64,000 bases of DNA, from contig NZ_JABAEB010000013.1 in the NCBI RefSeq assembly GCF_012584455.1, positions 82,959-146,958 on the forward strand, in the 5' to 3' direction. The DNA comes from Shewanella oncorhynchi. Lineage in GTDB: Bacteria; Pseudomonadota; Gammaproteobacteria; Enterobacterales; Shewanellaceae. The notes under the pieces are model-generated. The model was not told the origin of the DNA and did not search any database. It saw only the letters and a list, made by a program, of their open reading frames with translations. Position 1 is the stretch's first letter, and each line of letters starts with the position of its first letter. Below, piece by piece: positions 53,448 through 63,383 of the stretch. Both the position numbers and the translations under genes were made by a program.

Positions 53448-55538
53448 CTAAAAATTATAGCTCAGGCTAAGTTCGACATTTCGCGGTTCGCCGAAGAAAC
53501 CTTGATTGTAGAAATCAATACTAGAGTAGTACTTTTCATCAAACAAGTTTCGAATATTCAAACGGACAATCGCATCATCAGTGAGTTGATAACTTGCCAT
53601 AAGATTGGTAAGGAAATAACTGGCTTGTTCAGAGCTTTCGCCATTAGGACCTGCGTTTTCTACATAAATCTTGCTCTGCCAGCTTAAGTTGCCACCTAAT
53701 GTGAGATCTTCTAGAGCGCCATCAAAGTGATAGAGCGAAGATAAGCGTACTAAGTTTTTAGGTAAATGTGTGCCAAAGGCCGAACCATCGGCTTTTTCAG
53801 ATTCACTGTAGGTGTAACTGAAGTACAGATCCCAATCCTCTGTGGGTCTACCCGTTAGTTCCATTTCAAAACCACGGTTACTGGTGCCATCCACAGCGCG
53901 CATTGGAAAGCTACCATCAGGAAGTGGGTCTTTAATGTTAGGATCTTTTTCCGCCACATTTTCTTTTTGAACTTTAAACACTGCAACACTGGCGGTGAGT
54001 TTTTCGTCGAAAAAATCGGCTTTACTGCCAAGTTCAATATTATTGCCAGTTGTCGGGTCTAAGCGTTTGTTATTAGCATCTTTGGCATCTTGAGGCTGAA
54101 AAATCTCAGTATAACTGGTATAAATCGACACACTGTCACTGATATCGTAAATCAATCCTGCATACGGCGTAATGACATCATTGTGCTCATAACCTGGATC
54201 GACTTTATATTGGCTGATACGGCTACCTAACAGCAGTGTGATCTGATCGTGCAGATTGAGTTGGGTAGCAATATAGGCACCTTTTTGGATCTCTTCAGTC
54301 TCTTCATTGGTGGGAATCGATGGATAATTTGGCTCTGCAATCGAGCCATCCCACTCAAAGAAATTGCCTACGCTTAAAACATCTGTGGTGTAGAAAGAGT
54401 CGGCGCTAATATCTTGTTTTGAATAGAGTAGGCCGGTTGTTAGTTTATGTTCTCGACCCAATAGTTCGAATGGCCCTGAAGCAAATATTCGCGCCGCATC
54501 TTGCTTACGGGTTGATTGGTAGATCATAGGCAATGCACTCATCCCCAAACCTGTGGTTTTATCTGGGGATCCATATAAATATAGCAAGTGTCCATCCATC
54601 TTATCCTCACGATGTTCTATGTCGAGTTTGAGTTCCCAGTTATTATCAAAGTTGTGTTCTAAAGTAGAAAAAACGTTCGCACCATGGCGTTTCCAACTAG
54701 ACCAAGATGCTGCAGTGGTAGTCGAACGGGGAAGGTCACTCGCTAAACTGCCGTCGGCATAAAACAGTGGCAGCGCTCCCCAAGTGGAGCCTTTAGGATC
54801 GCGGTCACTATAGTCCGCGCCCAAAGTGAATAATGTGCTATCACTTAATCTTGCAGTAACGACGCCATAAATTTGCAGATTTTCATCTTCGGCTAGATCG
54901 GTAAAACTATCTGATTTTTCATAGGCGGCGGCAAAACGTGCTTGGACATCGGCATCTTCTGTTATGTCCACTGAACTATCACCTTCTACACGATAACTGT
55001 CCCATGAACCTACTTTTGCACTGAGGTAACCCCCTGGTGAAGATTTTGGACGTTTTCGAATGAGATTGATGGCGGCCGAGGGTTCTCCTGCACCCGTTAA
55101 TAATCCGGTTGCACCACGAACCACTTCTACTCGATCGAAGATAACCGTATCGGTCGAAGCATCATTGAAGAAACTAGAATAGTTAACGGGCACACCATCA
55201 AATTGGAAGTTAGTGATTGGATTACCACGGGCGCTGAAAAAGTAGCGGTTAGTTTCTGCTTTCTGTGCAGAAATACCCGGTGTTAAAAACATTAAGTCAG
55301 CAACATTGTTAAGAGAAAAACTCTGAATAAATTCTTGATCTATAATCGTCACTGACTGCGGCGTTTCTCTCAGTGTTAAGGGTAAGCCCGTTGCTGTAGC
55401 AGCTTTATCTAAACGACTACCTTTAATACTGATCACTTCGATATTGGCGTCTGCGTCAGATTGAGTTTCGTCGGCGTAGGAATTCGGCGCTAACAATAGG
55501 CTCGAAATGAGCGCTGCTAACAAGGTTTTATCCATCAT
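53448..55538 (-). CDS. TonB-dependent siderophore receptor
   Basis: Outer-membrane ferric-siderophore importer, 696 residues. Signal peptide (TLLAALISSLLLAPNSYA), TonB box-like IEVISIKG, plug domain (about 45-180; LRETPQSVTIIDQEFI, RGNPITNFQFDGVPVN, VEVVRGATGLLTGAGEPSAAINLIRKRP), then a 22-stranded barrel ending in the aromatic Phe (LSLSYNF). It resembles FhuE/FpvA-type receptors. The start can be either of two adjacent ATGs after GGGGAATC. Divergent from the PepSY gene, with a candidate Fur box between them. Confidence 0.92.
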   Translation of the reverse strand: MMDKTLLAALISSLLLAPNSYADETQSDADANIEVISIKGSRLDKAATATGLPLTLRETPQSVTIIDQEFIQSFSLNNVADLMFLTPGISAQKAETNRYFFSARGNPITNFQFDGVPVNYSSFFNDASTDTVIFDRVEVVRGATGLLTGAGEPSAAINLIRKRPKSSPGGYLSAKVGSWDSYRVEGDSSVDITEDADVQARFAAAYEKSDSFTDLAEDENLQIYGVVTARLSDSTLFTLGADYSDRDPKGSTWGALPLFYADGSLASDLPRSTTTAASWSSWKRHGANVFSTLEHNFDNNWELKLDIEHREDKMDGHLLYLYGSPDKTTGLGMSALPMIYQSTRKQDAARIFASGPFELLGREHKLTTGLLYSKQDISADSFYTTDVLSVGNFFEWDGSIAEPNYPSIPTNEETEEIQKGAYIATQLNLHDQITLLLGSRISQYKVDPGYEHNDVITPYAGLIYDISDSVSIYTSYTEIFQPQDAKDANNKRLDPTTGNNIELGSKADFFDEKLTASVAVFKVQKENVAEKDPNIKDPLPDGSFPMRAVDGTSNRGFEMELTGRPTEDWDLYFSYTYSESEKADGSAFGTHLPKNLVRLSSLYHFDGALEDLTLGGNLSWQSKIYVENAGPNGESSEQASYFLTNLMASYQLTDDAIVRLNIRNLFDEKYYSSIDFYNQGFFGEPRNVELSLSYNF

Positions 55539-55600
55539 GATTCCCCATCATAGTATTTTGTGACCGGCATTCTAATTGAAAATAATTCCCAGTACATCGT

Positions 55601-55622
55601 ATTGATAACAATTTGCATTACC
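55601..55622. promoter_or_regulatory. Candidate Fur box between the receptor and PepSY genes
   Basis: The 19-base stretch starting GATAACAATTTGCATTA (from 55604) agrees with the GATAATGATAATCATTATC consensus at about 13 positions. It sits in the 110-base divergent promoter region, as expected for iron-repressed genes. Confidence 0.55.
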
Positions 55623-55663
55623 TTTACACTCGCGAAATACGATAAGTGTTAGGAAAGTCACAA

Positions 55664-56833
55664 ATGGCGAAGATCAGTAACCGATTCTGGTTTATGTTGC
55701 ATGGTTGGGTGTCGCTCCCAATTTGGTTGTTATTTTGTTTTATCTGCTTGACGGGGACGATTGCAGTACTGAGTCATGAGATCACTTGGTTAACGAATCC
55801 TGCATCGAGGGCGTTGAACCCTAATGATTTACCCGTAAAACCGGTTAGTGAATTGATGACGATTGTTGAGGAAGCCTACCCAAGTGCGGCAGTCTCTGGT
55901 GCTATGACCTTAGAACCTTATATGGTCAATGTGATCATGTTCAGTGACGCGGATAAACCCTATGCCATGGCCTATGTCAATCAATACACTGGTGAGATCC
56001 AACAGATTAATGAAGGCATGACATTTGCCGGTTTTATCAGATCTTTGCATGCTTGGTTATTATTTCCTTGGCAAAGCGGTTACAGCTTGGGCTATTACCT
56101 TGTCTGTTCGATGGCGCTGTTTATGCTCGCGTCTTTAGTGACGGGACTCATTGTTTATAAACGTTTTTGGCGAAGTTTTTTTGCTCCGAAATTGCGTGTG
56201 AGTCAAGGTAAAAAGACACTATTGGCCGATTTGCATAAATTGTCTGGTGTGTGGTCAATTTGGTTTATCACGATTATGGCCGTTACCGGATTATGGTATT
56301 TAGTCCAAGCCATTTTTTGGCATGCAGATATTGATATCGAGCCACATGCGCCATTGGTTGCTGCTGAGCAATTGCCCTTTATCCAAAAGGGTGATGTGAA
56401 TCTCGCAGATCCAAGCGTGTCATTTGCACAAGCCTTAACATTAGCACAAACGCACTTTCCTGACTTTCAACCAAGCTATGTGATGAAACCCGAGCATAAT
56501 CGTGACATGTATCATCTGAGCGGTAGTGGCGAGCACATTTTTTACGATCAGTATTCTTACAACCTTAGCATTAACTCTTGGACGGGGGAGATTGCAAGAG
56601 CGACATCACCCGAGACGATGACAGGAATACAAACGCTAATGCATATCGCAGATCCTTTGCATTACGGTACCTTAGGTGGTATCTGGACAAAAATCATTTG
56701 GTTTATTTTTGGGGTGATCCTATCGGGTATGTCAATCACGGGATTTATGATGTGGGGACTGCGTAATGTGCGTGCAATTAAAAAAATGGAATCCCCCAGT
56801 ACTGTGGCAGATAGGCTAGAGGAGGTACGTTAA
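55664..56833 (+). CDS. PepSY-associated transmembrane protein, ferric-siderophore reductase-like
   Basis: 389 residues from the ATG at 55664, which follows TTAGGAAAG; a GTG six codons earlier is in frame. Four membrane helices: WLLFCFICLTGTIAVLS near the start, YLVCSMALFMLASLVTGLIVY, IWFITIMAVTGLWYLVQAIFW and IIWFIFGVILSGMSITGFMMW. Conserved His (FMLHGW, SLHAWL, LADLHKLSGVWS, LMHIADPLHYGTLGG) suit heme binding. Periplasmic PepSY domains lie between. Family members (PiuB, FpvG) reduce ferric siderophores in the periplasm. Its stop overlaps the next ATG by one base. Confidence 0.87.
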   Translation: MAKISNRFWFMLHGWVSLPIWLLFCFICLTGTIAVLSHEITWLTNPASRALNPNDLPVKPVSELMTIVEEAYPSAAVSGAMTLEPYMVNVIMFSDADKPYAMAYVNQYTGEIQQINEGMTFAGFIRSLHAWLLFPWQSGYSLGYYLVCSMALFMLASLVTGLIVYKRFWRSFFAPKLRVSQGKKTLLADLHKLSGVWSIWFITIMAVTGLWYLVQAIFWHADIDIEPHAPLVAAEQLPFIQKGDVNLADPSVSFAQALTLAQTHFPDFQPSYVMKPEHNRDMYHLSGSGEHIFYDQYSYNLSINSWTGEIARATSPETMTGIQTLMHIADPLHYGTLGGIWTKIIWFIFGVILSGMSITGFMMWGLRNVRAIKKMESPSTVADRLEEVR

Positions 56834-57309
56834 TGGCTTTCATTCATTCAACTTTTTGGCAAAAAAATAAATATAAACTGAGTGGGTTTATTCTATTGCT
56901 CCCCCTATTGTTTTTGTATCAGTCGCTAACACCTACATTTCCGCCGGCCTGGCAGGCTCAAGAGTTAGGTGAATTTAAAATAGCCCCTTTACCCTTAGAT
57001 CTAAAAGATCCCTATGTGCATCATGATGACTATGTGAAAGATTTCATGTTGGTTTTTGAAAAAGGTGAGGTAGGCAATATACGCCAAGGCTATGCCAATA
57101 TTGGAACGCAGGCTTTGCCAATAGTAGATTTACAGCGCAGTGAGAATGGTATTTTGCATGGTAATAAGCATGGCCAACACGTACACGCCATCGCAACTAA
57201 GACGCTAACCTCCGCCGATAGTCTATGGATATCGATAGAGAATTGGCAAGGTGAGTGGCAAGTGGCAAAGTGGCCTCTGCCTGCCGAGCTAATAGTACAG
57301 ACACACTGA
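56833..57309 (+). CDS. Membrane-anchored hypothetical partner of the PepSY protein
   Basis: 158 residues. One N-terminal membrane helix (SGFILLLPLLFLYQSL) and a periplasmic domain with a His cluster (HHDD, HGNKHGQHVHAI) that could bind metal. It overlaps the PepSY stop by one base (TAATG), so the pair is coupled. Small partners of this kind accompany PepSY reductases in siderophore loci; the exact function is unknown. Confidence 0.7.
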   Translation: MAFIHSTFWQKNKYKLSGFILLLPLLFLYQSLTPTFPPAWQAQELGEFKIAPLPLDLKDPYVHHDDYVKDFMLVFEKGEVGNIRQGYANIGTQALPIVDLQRSENGILHGNKHGQHVHAIATKTLTSADSLWISIENWQGEWQVAKWPLPAELIVQTH

Positions 57310-57516
57310 TGAGATAAAAACTAAACACTAATGGCGATCCTATGGAGTAATAATCTCAGGGTCGCTTTTAGTGGCGTAGATTAAGAATGATTAACCGAAT
57401 ACGGGTAAAGAATAACCTTTTTCGCCGTAAACGCTCACTTTTGAAGGCATAAACACAACGGGGACGTTTATTCCTCATTAATAAATGATGAATTTGTTAT
57501 ATATATCACCAAAATA

Positions 57517-57538
57517 CAAATGAAAGTGATTCGCAATA
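57517..57538. promoter_or_regulatory. Candidate Fur box upstream of the second receptor
   Basis: AATGAAAGTGATTCGCAATA resembles the Fur 7-1-7 pattern (TGAtAATGATTcTCATT-like), about 40 bases before the receptor start. Read by eye only. Confidence 0.45.
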
Positions 57539-57580
57539 GTGTTACCGTATATCCATCCTAAATAAACTCCCTAAATTACT

Positions 57581-59752
57581 ATGCGCTTTTATCTACTACC
57601 TCTCGCGTCTGCCATTACTTTGGCATTAAACCCTTTGTCAGTCTTGGCTGCAGAGCCGTCTTCTGCAGCAGATGCAAATGATCAAAATATTGAAAAAATA
57701 ACAGTGATGGGCAAGTACACTGTGAGTCGAACCATTGATACCGCCACAGGTTTAGGGCTGTCACTGCAGGAAACGCCACAGTCAGTGAGCATCTTGACCG
57801 CTGAACGGATCCAGGATCAGGCACTCAATACCGTTGTTGATGTGGTTAATAACACAGTAGGTTTGTCTTCATCTAAAACAGATAACGTTCGAAATGGCTT
57901 TATGGCCCGTGGTTTTGCGGTTCAGAATTACCAGATCGATGGCGTACCTTTATCTTGGAGTTTGGGGGGCGATGCAGGTGAGACTGTGTCAGATATCTCT
58001 TTGTACGAGCGTGTAGAGGTGGTGCGTGGTGCAACAGGCTTACTAACGGGAGCAGGTGATCCTTCTGCTTCAATCAACCTAGTGCGCAAACATGCCGACA
58101 GTGACGAACTTAAGGGCTATGTTGATGTTGCTACGGGTAGCTGGGATAAAAAACAAGTTACCGCAGATGTTTCTAATGGCCTCAACGACAGTGGCAGTGT
58201 GCGCGGTCGCATGGTCGCTAAATATGTCAATAGCGATTCTTATCAGGATCTTTATCAAGACAGTAAGACCATTCTTTACGGCGTAATTGATTCAGACATT
58301 ACTGACAACACTATGCTGCGCGTTGGCGGTAGTTACAATAACAACAACCCCAAAGGAGCGATGTGGGGTGCGTTACCAGCAGTATTCAGCGATGGTTCGG
58401 CTACTGATTGGGATGTTTCTACTACAACAGCGGCAGATTGGAGCCGTTGGGAAACGACTAACATCAACTATTTTGCTAACTTGAACCATTATTTCAGCAA
58501 TGGTTGGCAGTTGGTGGCGAACTATAATCGCATGGAATATGAAACCACCACCAAAATGATCTATATGTCTGGCTTGCTGAATAAAGAAACCGGTGCAGGT
58601 TTGAGCGGTCAGCGTTATCACAGCCATGGTGAAAGTAACTCTGATAATTTCGATTTTCAGTTGAAAGGCGATTACCAACTCTTTAACCGTGAGCATCAAT
58701 TTGTGACTGGTGCCTTATACAGCAAACAGAAATCCTATGCTGATACCTATGAACCCATCCGTGAGAATATGACAGGCTGGGACTCAAAGGCAGTTGAAAA
58801 CTTTTATGATTGGCAAAGCAACGCCTTTGAAGAGCCTGAATGGTCAACAAACGCCAATCGCCAGTTGAATATGGATACTGAGCAGAAAGGTCTCTACGCA
58901 GCAACTCGGCTAACACTTACCGATGATTTAAAAGTGATTGCCGGTGGCCGTATTTCTAGTTGGAACCGCGAAGGGATCAGTTATGGTACTGATACCAACT
59001 TTGGTGATGATGGCGTGTTCGTTCCTTATGTTGGCGCCTTGTATGACATAAACGAAGAGCATCGTGTTTACGCCAGTTATACCGAAATATTTAATCCGCA
59101 GAACAGTAAGGATATTAACGGTGATTATTTAGAGCCACTCGAAGGTAAAGCCTATGAAATCGGTTTAAAGAGCGCTTATCTAGATGATCGTCTGCACACC
59201 GCAGTGGCACTGTTTAAGATTGAACAGGATAATCTGGCAACACCCGCTGGAACTATCATTGTTGACGGTACTCCAACCACTTATTACAAAGCTGCTCAAG
59301 GTACTGAGAGTACAGGCTTTGAGTTAGAAGTGGTGGGGGAGTTTATCGATGGGTGGAATATCACGGCTGGCTATTCGCAGTTTACAGCGGAAGATGCTGA
59401 CGGAAAAAAAGTGGCGACTACTAGCCCTCGTAAACAGTTTAAACTATTCACAACTTATCAGTTTGTCGATTACCTGCCTGAGTTGACCGTGGGTGGTGGT
59501 ATTAACTGGCAGAGTGATAGTTACTCTGAAGGGGGGACAGTAAAAATCGATCAGGATGCTTACTCTTTAGTCAACCTGATGGCTCGTTATAACCTCACTG
59601 ACAACATGGATCTGCAACTTAACGTAGAGAACCTATTAGACGAAAAATACTATGCTTATATGTCTGCCTCTGCCTCAATGTCCGAAGCATATAGCGTGTA
59701 TCATTACGGAACCCCACGTAATGTGACCCTGAGCTTTAATTACCGCTTTTAA
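57581..59752 (+). CDS. TonB-dependent siderophore receptor (second copy)
   Basis: 723 residues. Signal peptide (FYLLPLASAITLALNPLSVLAA), TonB box-like IEKITVMGKY, plug (LQETPQSVSILTAERI, RGFAVQNYQIDGVPLSW, VEVVRGATGLLTGAGDPSASINLVRK), and barrel ending LSFNYRF. It shares long stretches of pattern with the 53448 receptor (WGALPAVFSDGS / WGALPLFYADGS; ASYTEIFNPQN / TSYTEIFQPQD), so the two are paralogues, possibly for related siderophores. Followed by a strong terminator. Confidence 0.92.
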   Translation: MRFYLLPLASAITLALNPLSVLAAEPSSAADANDQNIEKITVMGKYTVSRTIDTATGLGLSLQETPQSVSILTAERIQDQALNTVVDVVNNTVGLSSSKTDNVRNGFMARGFAVQNYQIDGVPLSWSLGGDAGETVSDISLYERVEVVRGATGLLTGAGDPSASINLVRKHADSDELKGYVDVATGSWDKKQVTADVSNGLNDSGSVRGRMVAKYVNSDSYQDLYQDSKTILYGVIDSDITDNTMLRVGGSYNNNNPKGAMWGALPAVFSDGSATDWDVSTTTAADWSRWETTNINYFANLNHYFSNGWQLVANYNRMEYETTTKMIYMSGLLNKETGAGLSGQRYHSHGESNSDNFDFQLKGDYQLFNREHQFVTGALYSKQKSYADTYEPIRENMTGWDSKAVENFYDWQSNAFEEPEWSTNANRQLNMDTEQKGLYAATRLTLTDDLKVIAGGRISSWNREGISYGTDTNFGDDGVFVPYVGALYDINEEHRVYASYTEIFNPQNSKDINGDYLEPLEGKAYEIGLKSAYLDDRLHTAVALFKIEQDNLATPAGTIIVDGTPTTYYKAAQGTESTGFELEVVGEFIDGWNITAGYSQFTAEDADGKKVATTSPRKQFKLFTTYQFVDYLPELTVGGGINWQSDSYSEGGTVKIDQDAYSLVNLMARYNLTDNMDLQLNVENLLDEKYYAYMSASASMSEAYSVYHYGTPRNVTLSFNYRF

Positions 59753-59766
59753 ATTTTCCGCTAAAT

Positions 59767-59802
59767 AAAAGGAGTAGCCGATTTATCGGCTACTCCTTTT
59801 TT
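59767..59802 (+). terminator. Rho-independent terminator of the second receptor gene
   Basis: 16-base-pair stem starting AAAAGGAGTAGCCGAT with a two-base loop, then a T run. Confidence 0.92.
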
Positions 59803-60393
59803 ATCTTCTATTATTGTTATTCTAAATATTTTGATGGCTTGTTTAGTGCGTATTAACGACTCAGTACTAATATCGGTAAATATTGGGCTAGCTCACCTAT
59901 GGTTCGTTCCCAAATCTAATACTGTTATTAACTGAACGCGGGAAGATGATGCCCTTCAATCTAGTTATGGAAGTGCAACATATTGTATTGGTAGTTTTCC
60001 CTCTTTCTTGTGCGCATTGTATTGTCAAGAATCAGTGCGGCAACGAACAGAGTCAATAGAAAAATATAGGTATACTCATGCTATTAGCCTTATTACAGGT
60101 TGTGGCTTATCGCCAGCCTTTTAAGCTAAAGACCAGATGCTACATAGATTAATCCGTTGTTGGACTTATAAAGTATTTTATGTTGATGACAAGTTATCAA
60201 TAATTCATATCATCAATAATAGACATCAGCGTTTGACAATTTAGTCAATAATCATTTAAAAACTGCGCTTTTAATGAGAAATAATACCATTGTAAATATG
60301 GGCTTGTTTAGTAAATTTATTTTCATCAATGCATAGAAAAGTGATTCATTTTTCACAGTAAAGACCAAGGACTCCCATTTTGAGGAGAATAAT
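59803..60393. other. Intergenic region
   Basis: About 590 A/T-rich bases with no supported gene. A 24-codon frame at about 60078 has no ribosome binding site. A Shine-Dalgarno (TTTGAGGAG) precedes the next gene. Confidence 0.5.
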
Positions 60394-60852
60394 ATGCAAA
60401 TAGAAACGCTTTATGATGTTATGCAATGGACTAGAAATATACACCAACAGCTGCATGCATTTGCGGCACATTGCGCACTTACAAATGATAGCGAAAGAAG
60501 CGGATTACTGTTGGAGTATATTTCAGCCCACGAGCAAAAAATGGCACTAGTTATCAGACAGTTCGAAGATAATGGCAATAGCAATGCACTTAACACTTAT
60601 TGTCGGCATTATTATGAAAAAACCGCTATTCCTTTTAACACCATAGGTGAACATCCGTTTAAGAGGATGGATACGGATGAGATAGCGATGGCCACACTTG
60701 AGTATCATAAAAATATTGTAGGGCTGTTTGAATATCTACAAAATTGCAGTTCTGCACCTTCCGTAACTGAATTTCTTAGCAATATACTGTCTCTTGAAGA
60801 AGCTGAAAAGCGATTGCTGGCACGTAATATGAAACAAATCGATGACTTCTAG
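60394..60852 (+). CDS. Ferritin-like helical protein of unknown function (often labelled ATPase)
   Basis: 152 residues, four predicted helices. LLEYISAHEQKMALVIRQFE, LEYHKNIVGLFEYL and LSLEEAEKRLLARN give a His/Glu spacing like that of ferritin-like bundles. It matches from memory a widespread proteobacterial family annotated ATPase without a nucleotide-binding motif, and no Walker motif is present here either. The ribosome binding site GAGGAG is strong. Transcribed alone among stress-type genes. Confidence 0.65.
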   Translation: MQIETLYDVMQWTRNIHQQLHAFAAHCALTNDSERSGLLLEYISAHEQKMALVIRQFEDNGNSNALNTYCRHYYEKTAIPFNTIGEHPFKRMDTDEIAMATLEYHKNIVGLFEYLQNCSSAPSVTEFLSNILSLEEAEKRLLARNMKQIDDF

Positions 60853-61035
60853 TATGTCTGCTAAAAATCACATCCTTGTACCTATTGCTCGGTGTAGCCT
60901 CGGTATTTATTCTGTAGTTCAGATATTGAAATCTTGACTTCTGTGGGTAACAAGTAGATCTGCCATCACAATAATTATTGATTAGCCTTGAAACTAGAGT
61001 GTATGACTTAAACTGCCACCTTATTAAGGATTAAC

Positions 61036-61665
61036 ATGAATCAACCCCTGATCATTGATTACTACTCTGATATTCTTTGTGTGTGGGCTTGGGTTGCACA
61101 ACAACGTATTGAGGAGTTAAATCAAAAGTTAGAAAATAAAATTCATGTTAAATATCATCATCTTGATGTATTTGGTGATGTTCACACAAAAATTGAGACA
61201 CAGTGGAAACAGAAAGGTCAATATAATGGTTTTGCAGAACATGTACATAAATCTGCATCTATCCGTGATGACGTTCCCACGAACTCAAAAATATGGACTG
61301 AAGTCAGACCGACAACGTCGGCCAATGCTCATTTAGTGCTCAAAGCCATTGAACTTATCTATGACAAAAACACCAGTATCAATATGGCATTGAAATTTCG
61401 GAGTGCATTTTTTATCGACGCATTGGATATTGGTAAGCTTGAAATACTTTATGATCTGGTTGATTTCTATGGGCTGGAACAGAAAAAAATCATCTCAAGC
61501 GTTCATGATGGTTCTGCTATAGCCGCATTAATGAGCAACTACCAAAAGTCAGCACAACAAAATCTACAAGGCAGTCCAACCTATATTATCGACAAAGGTA
61601 GACAAATATTTTATGGTAACGTAGGTTATCGTGTTCTTCTTGCGAATATAGAAGCATTATTGTAA
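61036..61665 (+). CDS. DsbA-family (2-hydroxychromene-2-carboxylate isomerase / FrnE-like) protein
   Basis: 209 residues, thioredoxin fold with helical insertion. The N-terminal active-site region DILCVWAW has a single Cys rather than CxxC, and GSPTYIIDKGRQIFYGNVGYRVL provides the cis-Pro loop. No signal peptide, so cytoplasmic. A glutathione-linked isomerase or oxidoreductase is more likely than a disulfide-forming enzyme. Confidence 0.75.
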   Translation: MNQPLIIDYYSDILCVWAWVAQQRIEELNQKLENKIHVKYHHLDVFGDVHTKIETQWKQKGQYNGFAEHVHKSASIRDDVPTNSKIWTEVRPTTSANAHLVLKAIELIYDKNTSINMALKFRSAFFIDALDIGKLEILYDLVDFYGLEQKKIISSVHDGSAIAALMSNYQKSAQQNLQGSPTYIIDKGRQIFYGNVGYRVLLANIEALL

Positions 61666-62479
61666 AAATCAGCAACCGAGGCTAGTTGGTGCTAAAAACC
61701 TTAGACTACCAGCTGTGGTTTTCTAAGCTCTACAAGATGCTATGAACACTTCTAGACCATTTTAACGTTTTAGAGTTATACCTCTTAGTTCCTTCTGAGT
61801 TTATCCACTGAACACTCATATACATATTTTTAATGGCATCGATGACATACCAAAATGTAGCTACATTAGGTATCAGCTGATGTTTCATTGTGTTTTAAGT
61901 TAAATTGCGGATTAAAATATTTATAATGTGTACGCTATCGCACAGACACACTTTTAGATAAATTATAAATTGGATACAGAGTTTAGATTGATATGCCTTT
62001 AATGGGTAAGCTTTATCTTAATAAGATGGTTTATGTTGTTTAGCTTGATGTTTTGGCTCATCATTAGGATGTCAGCTTTAGCTGAAAAAATCACTAGATA
62101 ATTAAATAATGGAATTCAGTCATGATTAATACTAAATTTTCAGTAAATAAAATGATCACCACAATATGTTTAAGGTAAAATTCAAGATTGCTACAAAATA
62201 TTTTCCTATTCAAACCAATGTCATATTGTAGCGTTAATACCTAAGTTGACGCGGCGTGATTGATGTAGAGCCAGTCACACAATTTTATGAAAATACCGCG
62301 GAATTAATTTTAGTCTAATTTTTATGTCGCTTTACTGATATTTTACCAACTAAGATATTTACTAAAAATATGTAGATGTTTGCTAAAAGCTATTTACTAA
62401 AAATGAACAATAACTCATAGCTGATTGTTAACGCTCATTATTATTTAGATGTTATATCAACAACAAAAGGAAATTGACC
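61666..62479. other. Gene-poor region upstream of csbD
   Basis: About 810 A/T-rich bases. It contains the 12-base palindrome ATGTAGCTACAT (61855), a very short frame MINTKFSVNKMITTICLR (62122) that may be the start of a broken gene, and direct repeats at 62356-62404 (listed). Confidence 0.5.
62356..62404 (+). repeat. Direct repeats TATTTACTAAAAAT upstream of csbD
   Basis: Identical 14-base copies at 62356 and 62391 with a degenerate copy (TGTTTGCTAAAAGC) at 62377, about 75 bases before the csbD start. Possibly regulator-binding sites. Confidence 0.55.
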
Positions 62480-62665
62480 ATGAACAAAGACCAGATAGAA
62501 GGTTCAATAAAAGACGCTGCAGGCAAAGTGCAGCAAAAAATTGGTGAGATCGTTGGCAACCCGAAACAGCAGATGAAAGGGGTTCAGAAACAGATAAAAG
62601 GTAAAACTCAAAAAGCAATTGGTAATGTAAAAGAAGCGGCTAAGGATGCCGAAAAACACAGTTGA
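62480..62665 (+). CDS. CsbD family stress protein
   Basis: 61 residues, highly charged and helical. MNKDQIEGSIKDAAGKVQQ, GNPKQQMKGVQKQIKGKTQK and NVKEAAKDAEKHS are the repeated CsbD pattern. The ATG at 62480 follows AAAAGGAAATTG. Members are induced in stationary phase and stress; the molecular role is not known. The DUF3309 gene follows on the same strand. Confidence 0.88.
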   Translation: MNKDQIEGSIKDAAGKVQQKIGEIVGNPKQQMKGVQKQIKGKTQKAIGNVKEAAKDAEKHS

Positions 62666-62801
62666 TGTCAGAGGCTTTTACAATTAAGTAAGCACCTTAA
62701 GCATAAAGTTTGGCAGCTTTATGTGGGTATTTAAAAGGATCTTAGTCATATTGATTAAGATTTCTGGTTCGAGTTATATCCATAATGTCTAGGAGACTCT
62801 C

Positions 62802-62960
62802 ATGAGTATAGGAACAATATTATTGGTGGTTTTGATTCTGATGCTGATCGGTGTGGCTCCGACTTGGCCACACAGTAAGAGCTGGGGGTACGGCCCGAGC
62901 GGTGGATTAGGTTTGGTAGTATTGATCCTCGTTATATTCCTTCTACTCGGTAAAATTTGA
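62802..62960 (+). CDS. DUF3309 family small membrane protein
   Basis: 52 residues, found by reading the strand. It starts at an ATG nine bases after AGGAGA. Two hydrophobic stretches flank the conserved hydrophilic turn TWPHSKSWGYGPSGGLG, which is diagnostic of DUF3309. Probably an inner-membrane protein of stress or envelope function, unknown in detail. About 140 bases after csbD. Confidence 0.85.
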   Translation: MSIGTILLVVLILMLIGVAPTWPHSKSWGYGPSGGLGLVVLILVIFLLLGKI

Positions 62961-63383
62961 GCGATAAAGCCTAAGTGATGTATGACCTCAATATTGAGTC
63001 GTCATTTCTAATTGCCGTAGGTAGCTAAAAATAGTGAGTGATGTTTTTAGTCGTTCAAAAATGGCTGACATCGCTCGTTTTTCTTGCACGGCAGTGCTCG
63101 CCATACTGAGATTGAAAGGTCCTGTACGTCTAAGATTTACACGCAAGATATTTCGTTAAGGTGGCATTAGGTGAAGTCCTTCACGCTAAAAATGAAAGTC
63201 ACTAAGTCCGTAGAATACAGTGTCCGTAGTAATACATTTGCACGCTAGTATTCTGCAAGGCTGTATGAAATGAGCTAAATGGTGCAATAACACATGCAGA
63301 GGTTTGTATTATAAGAACGGCAACTTAGTGACTAAAGGCGTTTTCTCACGAAAATGGCTTGCTCAAACAGCCAGATTGAATAC
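62961..63383. other. Intergenic region
   Basis: About 420 bases between convergent genes. No supported frame, no obvious terminator hairpin and no repeat of note was found. Confidence 0.45.

Noticed and set aside
62122..62178. Short frame MINTKFSVNKMITTICLR
   Set aside because: Only 18 codons with a weak ribosome binding site. It could be the first part of a broken gene, but nothing downstream supports it.
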